Shown piece by piece: positions 1-8,075 of a stretch of 64,000 nt of DNA (position 1 is the stretch's first letter; each line of letters opens with the position of its first letter). A model generated the notes under the pieces. The model was not told the DNA's origin. It saw only the letters and a list, made by a program, of their open reading frames with translations, and did no database searches. The stretch is from positions 43,230 through 107,229 of the forward strand of contig KN805459.1 of assembly GCA_000818945.1 (NCBI GenBank), given 5' to 3'. The position numbers and the translations under genes are program-made. The stretch is from Schizochytrium sp. CCTCC M209059. Its lineage: Eukaryota > Sar > Bigyra > Thraustochytrida > Thraustochytriidae.

Positions 1-741
1 CCCCCTTGCTCGACTGGCGCCCGTCTCTTGGCCGCGCGCGTCCCTCCCCGCTTTCTTCGTTCACGTATGCGTGCGCAGTACGTAGTACTTTTGCCTGTAG
101 GAGCGGACAGTCCGACGAATACCAACGCGGCCGCTGCCGCTGCTGCCGCCGCCGCTCCTTCGCTCCTTCGCCCGCCGCCTGCCTGCCTCGCTGCCTCGCG
201 CAAGCCCGCCGGCGCCCGCGCCCGCGCTCGCGCTCGACCTCCGCGCAAGCCCGCCCGAGTGAAGGCGCTTTGTCTGCCGGCGTCCTCCTTTCCTTCGTTC
301 TTTCGTTCGTTCGTTCGTTCGTTCATTCATTCGTTCACTCGATCATTCGTTCTTTCGTCCATTCTCTCTCGGTTGCTGGCGAGAGCACTGCAGACGGCAG
401 AGGCGGGGAGTGGCCCCGCACCCCGCTCCACACTGTGGACCGCAGCCAGCTCGATACAGCGTGGTTGTGGGGCGGCGTGGGGGAGGCGGGGGGGACCCGC
501 GCGGCGCGACGCGAGCAAGCTTGGCTTGGCTGGGCCTTGACGACGATCGGAACGCCTCGCTCGCCGGGCGCGGCAAAGCCGAAAGCGAGGAGGGCAGACG
601 GTAGCGGCGCGGAGAGGCGAGACGCGGCGCTGCAGCGGAGACTGGCTGGCTGGCTTGCTGTGTGGCTTGCGAGCTGCAAAGACTGGGAAAGTAGCGAGAC
701 GGATCTCCCGACGAGGAAGGAGGGAGAGGGCGAGGAAGAAG
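1..741. other. GC-rich upstream region with TTCG/TTCA tetranucleotide tract
   Basis: No convincing gene is visible. Bases about 291-340 are a degenerate (TTCG)n/(TTCA)n tract. The rest is GC-rich and open in several frames, as expected from composition alone. The part next to 742 presumably holds the promoter and 5' UTR of the DUF2855 gene. Confidence 0.5.
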
Positions 742-1887
742 ATGAGCGAGTTTCTCGTCGGGCGCGACGCGCTGTCGAGGACCCAGGTACGACAACGAAC
801 GGCGCTCGAGATCAGAGAAGGCGAGGTCCTCGTCGAGATTGAAAAGTGCGCCTTTACCGCGAACAATGTCACGTACGGGCTCAGCGGCGAGAATATGCGG
901 TACTTTGATTTTTTCCCCACCGGGAGCGCGTACCTCGCGGCGATCCCCAGCTGGGGCATCGCGCGCGTCGTGGTTTCTCGCGCGGAAGGCATCCGAGTTG
1001 GTGAGCGCCTCTATGGTTTCCTCCCCTACGCTCAGTACGCTGTGCTGAAGGCTTCGACTGTGCGTCCCAACCAGTTTATTGACCTCTCCCCGCATCGCCG
1101 GGACCTTGCGCGCATCTACAACACCTACTCGCGCATTGATGCCCAGCAAGATCCGCTGTACGTCTCGCGGGGTCTGGAGGACTTGATGATCCTCATGCGC
1201 CCTCTCTTCCTCACGTCTTGGCTGCTCATGGACTATGCCGCGAATGACATGGCCAACGAATCGCAAGGGACGGTCCTGCTCACCTCTGCAAGCAGCAAGA
1301 CTGCAATTGGGATGGCGTATCTGCTCAAATACCATCGTCCTGAAAACTCCAACGCGGATCTGCGCACGGTGGGCCTGACGAGCGCCAGCAATGTTGATTT
1401 TGTCAAACGAATCGGTCTCTACGATGAGGTTGTTGCCTACGATGACGCAGAGACATTTCTTGGCGCTTCCAACGAGAATGCCGAGGCCATGCGCAAACAT
1501 AAAGGTCTACTTGTGGACATGTCGGGCAATGGCAAGGTCTTGCAGACGGTTCTTTCGTGCCTCCCGAACGCTTCGTGCTGCCGCGTGGGTCTCACGCACT
1601 GGGACCAGGATAGCCAAGGTCCTGGGAAATTCTTCTTTGCTCCCACGTATGCGGAGGAGGTCGTCCGCCGAATTGGCGCAGCCACTTTTGACAAGACCAC
1701 GCGCGAGTCTTTCGCAGCATATCTAGAGGATGTACAGCGGAACAACTGGTGCCAGGTGCAAAAGGTTGTTGGCGCAGATGCCTTCAAGCGCGAATTCGCT
1801 TCTGCCCTCGAGACGGGCTTTGATCCCTCGCAGGGCATGGTGGTCACGCTCTGGCCTTCTCCGGACGTCTCAAGTGCAAAGCTCTGA
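742..1887 (+). CDS. DUF2855 family protein
   Basis: Single-exon gene for a protein of 381 residues. The opening (MSEFLVGRDALSRTQVRQ) and the following segment with VLVEIEKCAFTANNVTYGL and a FFPTGSAYLAAIPSWGIARVV stretch are typical of the DUF2855 family. That family is distantly similar to the N-terminal fold of medium-chain quinone/alcohol dehydrogenases; no reaction is established for it. A central SASSKTAIGMAYLLK segment would sit where a nucleotide-binding fold begins in that superfamily, which is inference. The ATG at 742 was chosen because family similarity begins there; the in-frame residues upstream are low-complexity Arg-rich translation. No signal peptide or membrane segment is seen, so it is probably soluble. 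It converges on the hydrolase gene ending at 1990, leaving about 100 bp for both 3' ends. Confidence 0.75.
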   Translation: MSEFLVGRDALSRTQVRQRTALEIREGEVLVEIEKCAFTANNVTYGLSGENMRYFDFFPTGSAYLAAIPSWGIARVVVSRAEGIRVGERLYGFLPYAQYAVLKASTVRPNQFIDLSPHRRDLARIYNTYSRIDAQQDPLYVSRGLEDLMILMRPLFLTSWLLMDYAANDMANESQGTVLLTSASSKTAIGMAYLLKYHRPENSNADLRTVGLTSASNVDFVKRIGLYDEVVAYDDAETFLGASNENAEAMRKHKGLLVDMSGNGKVLQTVLSCLPNASCCRVGLTHWDQDSQGPGKFFFAPTYAEEVVRRIGAATFDKTTRESFAAYLEDVQRNNWCQVQKVVGADAFKREFASALETGFDPSQGMVVTLWPSPDVSSAKL

Positions 1888-1989
1888 TGATGTGGTGTGT
1901 TGCGAGCATCCTGAATAATCTCTCTGACGAACGAACGAAACAGAACAAATGAAAGAATCGTGTCTCTATTTACTTTACATACACAGAAT

Positions 1990-2877
1990 TCAATGTCGAC
2001 TTTTTCGGGGCGCGTGCAGTTCGTTGCGTACAAATGCTGCGGTCAGAGCGGCCGTAGCAGGCTGCGTGATGATACTCCAGTGGTTACAGTCGCGTACTTC
2101 CTCGAGCGTGCACTTGGCTCGACGCGGAGAATTGAAAATAGCAAACGCGTCGCCCTTGAGAAGGGGGAGCTCGTTTTGTGGCATTAGCAAGAGCATTCGT
2201 TCCTTGTACGACGCCAGTCGCGAAGAATTGGCCAACGCAAACTGGCTTGCTGGGACGTCCGTGCCGACAACGCGACTCACGTATGCAGGACCCACGCGAG
2301 GAACCATGCTGGACAAATTCTCGAGATCGTAAATTCCGCTCACGCCAATAATGCCTCGCACACATCCGTCACGAAACGCGAGTCCGGCATGCATGGCGAG
2401 AAAAGCACCTGCCGAATGCCCTGCCACATAGACTTGATCGGGATCGCCGCCAAACGACGCTGCGTTGGCGCGAGCCCAGCAGACTGCCTTTGTCACATCT
2501 GCAATCTGCTCTTGTAGAGATACACTCGCTCCCATTCGATAGCCGGCAGACATCACTGTAATCCCATGCGTTTCCGCGCACATTTCAGAAAATTTTACAA
2601 TGCTCGGCAGCTTTCGCGACCCGAGCTTGAATCCGCCACCGTGTAGCATCAGCAGAACTGGAGTAGGTGATCGTGGAAACGGGACAACAGCTTCGCCGGG
2701 AACAAAGACGTCAACTTGCAAACTTGGATCTTTCTCGGACGTGTACATTACGTCGGGCCAGCACAAGATTTGCGATGCTTCGTAGGACTTTGTCTTGCCC
2801 ACATTCACGAGACCCTCTGCGCCAGAGGGTAAGAGCGCGCGGGTCACGAGTTCCTTGACTTGAGCACGCCACGCCAT
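1990..2877 (-). CDS. alpha/beta hydrolase, HGGG/GHSAG esterase type
   Basis: Protein of 295 residues from the only ATG (2875-2877); frame upstream of it is open but lacks ATG. It has the hallmarks of the esterase/lipase-like alpha/beta hydrolases (BD-FAE, kynurenine formamidase and hormone-sensitive-lipase type): an oxyanion-hole HGGG at about residues 79-82 and a nucleophile elbow GHSAG with Ser at about 155. A His near the C-terminus (in DCNHWSI) is the likely catalytic base. The segment NYR-like AGYRMG before the elbow also fits. It probably hydrolyses a small ester or amide; the substrate cannot be read from sequence. No clear signal peptide. It is divergent from the TRAPPC11 gene, with about 850 bp between the starts. 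The lack of an ATG upstream leaves a small chance of a missed 5' exon. Confidence 0.75.
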   Translation of the reverse strand: MAWRAQVKELVTRALLPSGAEGLVNVGKTKSYEASQILCWPDVMYTSEKDPSLQVDVFVPGEAVVPFPRSPTPVLLMLHGGGFKLGSRKLPSIVKFSEMCAETHGITVMSAGYRMGASVSLQEQIADVTKAVCWARANAASFGGDPDQVYVAGHSAGAFLAMHAGLAFRDGCVRGIIGVSGIYDLENLSSMVPRVGPAYVSRVVGTDVPASQFALANSSRLASYKERMLLLMPQNELPLLKGDAFAIFNSPRRAKCTLEEVRDCNHWSIITQPATAALTAAFVRNELHAPRKSRH

Positions 2878-3728
2878 TTGCCTGATCTTGCTAAGCCTCG
2901 GTTCCACCGTCCGGCAGGCCCCTCCGAGCAAGCGGTATCGAGCTTCGAGGCCACCTCGATGCCACGCGGCGGTGTGCACTCCTAATTGCGCTGCCACCTG
3001 CTGCCCCTCTCGTGTCGATCGCTGCGAGGTGCACGCACTGCCCTGACTTGCACAAGTTCGTGTTTTGGGCCTCGTTGTCTCTTTTCTCGCAGTGTGGTCA
3101 AATGTATCTTTTCAGGTCTTGGCGAGCTTCAAGCTTCAAGCCTCAGGCTTCGGGACAGCAAACAATTCTGTACGTACAGCCCTCATCCTGGACGGCTTCA
3201 ATCATAATATTTGAGGGCTTCGAATCATCCATGAGGCTTCGTCTCAAAGTTATAAAGTACCTAGACATGAGCTAACGCGTTGGCCAGCCTTGGGTGTGTT
3301 CAATGTTGTTTTCCAACGTTTTTACGCAAAAGTGATCAACGTGTCGTTCAGTATAGCGATTACTTGGCCTCCACGTTGTCGTCCGAGCACCAGTCGTCTC
3401 AGCGGCGCGCCCGTTCACGGGTGTAGTTGTAAATTCATTGAGAGGTTCATCAACAAAAATCAAAAGCTCGCTTGCGACGACCACGACATCTTTTTTTGGT
3501 CATGACCCTGGTGCTGTTCCCGGTCCTGGTGTATGTATACCTCAAGACTGGTTCTCTCTACTGCGCTTTCCTGCTCTTGATCAGACGCGCAATGTGGGTG
3601 AAAGTACAGAAATCAATGATCATGCATCCCAATCTCATGATCTCGACGAACTTTATGCTGTTGCTTCGATGATCGATCGATCGATCGATCGACCGACAAA
3701 GGCGCAAGACGAAAAGATCCTCTGCGCC
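2878..3728. other. divergent intergenic region with GATC repeat
   Basis: This region lies between the head-to-head hydrolase and TRAPPC11 genes and must hold both promoters. A (GATC)n run lies at about 3669-3691. The frame leading into the TRAPPC11 start is open from 3438, but the translation there is not family-like. No other gene seen. Confidence 0.5.
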
Positions 3729-6700
3729 ATGCGCGGCGCGGCGCTGCGGCCGCTGGTGGCGGTGGTGCAGGCGGACGCGGAGAAAAGCGGCCCCGGCGCA
3801 GAGCGCGCGGCAACAACACGGCACGCAGCGGGCGCCGCAGGCAAGGATGGCGCCGTCGTGGCAGCGGGCCTACGGCACGGGCTCACCGAGACCCTGCGCG
3901 CGAGCGGCGTCGTGCTGCGCCCTGCCTCGCGGGCGCTCGATACCGCGGGAGAGAGCACGGACCCGAAACAGGGCGGCCACGACGGCGACCCCGCGGCAGG
4001 AGCTCTTCCCTCCGGCGAAAAGAATCATGAAGGCGCAAGCGCCAGCGATGATAACAGCAACGACGATTCTGGGGGCTTCGTCGTGCACGAGCGATCGATG
4101 CGCTTTGCTTACCCAACGAAAAAAGACGCAGCCATGCAACCTCAAGTGAGGCTCCAGGAAATGCAGCGAGGTGTTGACGCAGACACCTTGCAGCAACAGC
4201 AGCAACAGCAACAGTTTTCCGGTGGGACTGGCCGGAAGCCGCCCGCAGGGATCTTCTCTACATCCTGGATGGACAAACACCAGGGTCTCATCCCAAGCTG
4301 TGTCCTTCTTGTCTGTCAAGCAAATGCTTCTGACCGTGAAATTGGCGACAAAGTGGCCGAGCTTCGTCGAGGGCTTAAACAGTACGCGTCATTTGTTCGC
4401 ATAATTGTCATTCTTTTTGCTGAGAGCGACGTGCCGTCCCAACTCGAGGTGCCTCACAAGCTAGAACAGGTTCAGCAGAGGACTAGTGCGCTCGCACGCG
4501 AACTCAAGCTCTCGCAAAACTGCGTGGTTGTTGTGAATAGTGCCGATGCGGCCGAGGCGCCGCTTGCGTCTCTGGCGCGAATCGTACGCAAGGAGTCTGC
4601 CGCATATTACACAGCAAAAGGCTTGCGCGCGCAACAACATCTTCTTCACTTGGGCCAACAACAGCATGGGAGCCGAAGCCGTAGTGTCGAGGCCTACTAC
4701 GCCGCGACTGCTCGCTACAATCTCAAGATGGCACGCCTTTACGAGGCAACCTTTACCTTTGAAAAGGCACTCAAACATCACGAGCTCGCGTATCTAGCCT
4801 GCATGGAGCTTGCCTCCCGCAAATCCTCAAATCAGCCCACTCAAATGCAGACCGAGGAGCTTCTCGTTCACGCGCCGGGCACCTACCCCGTCATGGAGAT
4901 CAAGGCTGTTGCAGAAATATTGCACATTCGCCTCTGTCGGCTGCGTCTTTCGTCGAGCCAGAGTACCAAGGCCATATTAATGCAGTTCGACCGGCACATG
5001 CGCACCTTTCGTGCCCTCGAGGGGCCCGCCAGTCTCATCTTTCAGCACTGGGAATGGCTTGCAAATCAGCATGTAGGGTTCTCGGGCCTCATTCACGAAC
5101 TCGGTACTGCCGTCTCCCTTTCTGGGCTCTCCGCGTTCGATCGAGCGCGCTGCAACGTTGCATATCACATTCGTCTTGCAAGCCGTTTTGCCATCCGGCG
5201 CCGAGAGGCCGCGGGGGCGCTCGGTGTCGCCGGCCCTTCCGCTGCAAACGCCCAACAACTGCGCGAGCAACTTGATTCCCTTACAAGTCAGCACAATGCT
5301 CGCGTCGAATCAAGCCGTTTTATGGGCGCGTATCCGGTGGTGACATCCTTGCAGAGCAATGCGTCCATTGAAGCATCGGTATCGAACTCTCTGACCCAGT
5401 GCGCAATATATCTCGAAGAGGCCAAGTGTGATCAGGGCGCCTTGGCGCTTCATTTACTTCGCAGAGTTCTCGCTCTATCCACCGAGACGAACAAGGATGC
5501 GCGCAGCGTCCGTCTGATCGCCGGAATCCGAGCCTGCATTGGCCGCGAACTTGTCCAAAGAGGGGCCATTGGACTGGCCATGCAGGACCTCCTCCACGCT
5601 GTCGCCGCCTTCAATCGCGATCAATGGTTCGCGCTCGCTGAGCCAGTTTTATCCGACATTGTTGACTCGGCGTCCAAGCTTTCTCCCGGCGAGGCTGACT
5701 TTGACATTGATGCTGTCTCCGAGCGTCGCAAAGTCATGCACAGCGCGCTTCGCCTCCTCTCCATGCGCGCTGTGCCGCCAGCGCGCAAGGCGGCTGTCGC
5801 CCGGCAGTTCCACACATGGCTCGCCACGCCCGTGCGCCGCGCAAAGGATGGCAACACGCCTGATGGTGCTCGTCTCAAACTTGGTTTCACACTCGATGAT
5901 TTGGAAGATTCTCCCATTCAGTGGTCCGCATACTTTGACCGTCACGAAGCCGCAGTAGGCGACACGGTAGAGCTCATTGTACGAATACGGTCGACCTTTC
6001 ACATCGAGACGCGCTTTCAAACCCTTTCCATGATCTTTAATGATTCGCGCTACGAGGTTCCTTTGACGCAAGGCCAACGCGAGGTGCGCTTCGCCGCGAA
6101 CACAGAGCAGACTTTCAAGGTCCCTGTGCATCTCCTTGATTTGGGAAATCCCAAGCCGCGTTCTTCTTCTGCGGACGCAGGCGATATGTCGAGCCTTACG
6201 AGGCACCGCCAAGGCGGGCTCTTGGCTTCGTCGTCTCGTCGCGGTGTTCCCTTGACGCCCGTGCGCCTGCAGCTCAAGCTCGTGGCTGAGGAATCGACCA
6301 CGATGGAGCCACCAGCTGGCTTTGCAATGTTCTCGGGCGTGTCTTTGTGGTCGTCTGCCCGAGAAGCCGCTAATGACCCGTTGCACTCCAGCGACACGGT
6401 GCTCAATCTAATCACAGCTTCGCCAAACCTCAACGGGGCCAGTAGAACCTCCCTCTCCTCTGCGATGCATGGCGCAACATCTCATGGTACATCTCGGCAG
6501 CAGAGCTCGACGCCAGCTCGGCCCTCGCGCTCCTTGGTGATTCGCCCCTTTGAAAGCTCGTTAGAGATCCGTCTTGAACATACAGGCTTCGCTTTGGTTG
6601 GTGAAATATTTGAGCTCGAGGCACAACTTTCTGCAGGCAAGGAATCAATCAGGGACGGCAAGCTCTGGGTCACGTGCGATCCACCGTTGCAGTCCAAGTC

Positions 6701-7751
6701 AACGCCGTTCTTTTTTAAAAAGGATCATACGTCCCTCGAGCTTTCATCCGATGATCTGCAGCCAAGTGAACCTCTCGAGCAGAACGTCTCTCTCGAGCCT
6801 GGGACATCGTGCTCGATCAAATTTGCATGTCGATTCAGCTCGCTACCTTTTTCTGCATCTGCGGCGTCGGGGCGTCGCCAGGCCAGAAAGTGTACACTCA
6901 GGCTGGACTACGTACTCCCAAATGCTGGGACTTGCGTGCAGGCAAGCAAGACATTCGAGATCCCTTGCTGTCTTCCTTTCGAGAGCCATGTCAAACTCAT
7001 TCCACGCAATCCGCAACTACCAAGTGCCTTAGGCGTCAACGCTCCCTGTACTGTCGACCTAGATCTTGTCTGTCCGCAAGAGCCTCTTGCTGTCGACCGT
7101 ATCGAGGTTGTTGACGTTCGCGTTGAGCCGTCCAAGATGTGCACGGTTGCCAGCGAGTCAACATCTCCAACGCGAAGGCTCGACGAGGCTCCGGAGGCTT
7201 CGGCCGTATCTACGTCTGTGCTTCCAGCTCCTGTTGCAATGCACGGTGGCGAACGTATTTCGCTCGGCTTTGAAGTAAGCACATCCTCGATGGGTGACAA
7301 CACAACCCTGGGTTATGTGGCAGTTCTGTGGCGCCGCCAAGAGGGCAGGCCGGAGATGACCATGCACATTCCACTGCCAAAATTGCGAGTGGAACACACG
7401 CAGTTTTTCTTTACGCTCTCGACATTTCCTTCCGAAGACAAGCGCGTGGGCGAGTCCATGCTTGCAGTCCTCGACATTCAGAATGCATCGGGGATGGCGC
7501 AGGAGCTCGAGCTTTCTGTGTCGCGAAATTCGTCATTTTACATTGCTGGAAGCTACTCCACCACGCTCCTTCTTGGGCCGACGCAGTCTACAAAGTTTAA
7601 GCTCAACCTTGTTCCACTCGTGAGTGGCAATGTACAGCTGCCAACCATTACGGTAGGCTCGAAGCGATTCGCAGACAAGTATACAGTGCCGTCGCCAACG
7701 GAAGCGACGATCTTCGTGGCGCCGCCACAAACGCTGTCAATTCAGTCGTAG
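3729..7751 (+). CDS. TRAPPC11: TRAPP complex subunit TRAPPC11 (foie gras domain)
   Basis: Protein of about 1,340 residues, similar in size to animal TRAPPC11 (about 1,130) plus low-complexity inserts. TRAPPC11 is a subunit of the metazoan-type TRAPPIII complex, a Rab GEF assembly acting in ER-to-Golgi traffic and autophagy. After the start, RPLVAVVQAD aligns with the family N-terminus. PPAGIFSTSWMDKH and the following VPALVVV-like LIPSCVLLVC match the region that opens the foie gras domain. RYNLKMARLYEATFTFEKALKHHELAY and EIKAVAEILHIRLCRL match its TPR-like core. The C-terminal half is beta-rich, as in the family's Ig-like region. A polyQ run of about ten residues lies near 4190-4215. Start 3729 was chosen because similarity begins there; the open frame reaches 3438, including the GATC repeat. 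Confidence 0.8.
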   Translation: MRGAALRPLVAVVQADAEKSGPGAERAATTRHAAGAAGKDGAVVAAGLRHGLTETLRASGVVLRPASRALDTAGESTDPKQGGHDGDPAAGALPSGEKNHEGASASDDNSNDDSGGFVVHERSMRFAYPTKKDAAMQPQVRLQEMQRGVDADTLQQQQQQQQFSGGTGRKPPAGIFSTSWMDKHQGLIPSCVLLVCQANASDREIGDKVAELRRGLKQYASFVRIIVILFAESDVPSQLEVPHKLEQVQQRTSALARELKLSQNCVVVVNSADAAEAPLASLARIVRKESAAYYTAKGLRAQQHLLHLGQQQHGSRSRSVEAYYAATARYNLKMARLYEATFTFEKALKHHELAYLACMELASRKSSNQPTQMQTEELLVHAPGTYPVMEIKAVAEILHIRLCRLRLSSSQSTKAILMQFDRHMRTFRALEGPASLIFQHWEWLANQHVGFSGLIHELGTAVSLSGLSAFDRARCNVAYHIRLASRFAIRRREAAGALGVAGPSAANAQQLREQLDSLTSQHNARVESSRFMGAYPVVTSLQSNASIEASVSNSLTQCAIYLEEAKCDQGALALHLLRRVLALSTETNKDARSVRLIAGIRACIGRELVQRGAIGLAMQDLLHAVAAFNRDQWFALAEPVLSDIVDSASKLSPGEADFDIDAVSERRKVMHSALRLLSMRAVPPARKAAVARQFHTWLATPVRRAKDGNTPDGARLKLGFTLDDLEDSPIQWSAYFDRHEAAVGDTVELIVRIRSTFHIETRFQTLSMIFNDSRYEVPLTQGQREVRFAANTEQTFKVPVHLLDLGNPKPRSSSADAGDMSSLTRHRQGGLLASSSRRGVPLTPVRLQLKLVAEESTTMEPPAGFAMFSGVSLWSSAREAANDPLHSSDTVLNLITASPNLNGASRTSLSSAMHGATSHGTSRQQSSTPARPSRSLVIRPFESSLEIRLEHTGFALVGEIFELEAQLSAGKESIRDGKLWVTCDPPLQSKSTPFFFKKDHTSLELSSDDLQPSEPLEQNVSLEPGTSCSIKFACRFSSLPFSASAASGRRQARKCTLRLDYVLPNAGTCVQASKTFEIPCCLPFESHVKLIPRNPQLPSALGVNAPCTVDLDLVCPQEPLAVDRIEVVDVRVEPSKMCTVASESTSPTRRLDEAPEASAVSTSVLPAPVAMHGGERISLGFEVSTSSMGDNTTLGYVAVLWRRQEGRPEMTMHIPLPKLRVEHTQFFFTLSTFPSEDKRVGESMLAVLDIQNASGMAQELELSVSRNSSFYIAGSYSTTLLLGPTQSTKFKLNLVPLVSGNVQLPTITVGSKRFADKYTVPSPTEATIFVAPPQTLSIQS

Positions 7752-8075
7752 GATATAGTACAATGACACTATCTTGATTCTGTCAATTACAACATCTGCT
7801 TCTTATAATCTTTTGGATTTACTTGCTTGCATGGTTGCTCACTTGATCGCTTGTCTATGCGTGGCTACTTCGCGTCTTACGTCAAAATACATGCACGAAC
7901 ACTGATTCTTGCCTGAGGGACCTTTAACTTGGCCTAATCCCTTGTTGACATGAGACAATAAAAGGAACCAGGCCATCGACCATGCATTGTTGGTTGGTCG
8001 CCTTCCTCTCCTTGATGCACTAGAATTTTACACTCCTCTTTTTGGAAAAAAAAAAAAAAGTAGTGGAGTAAAAGG
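7752..8075. other. convergent 3' intergenic region
   Basis: AT-richer spacer between the convergent TRAPPC11 and orphan genes. It contains an A13 run near 8047-8059. It is presumably 3' UTR and polyadenylation sequence for both genes. No gene seen. Confidence 0.5.
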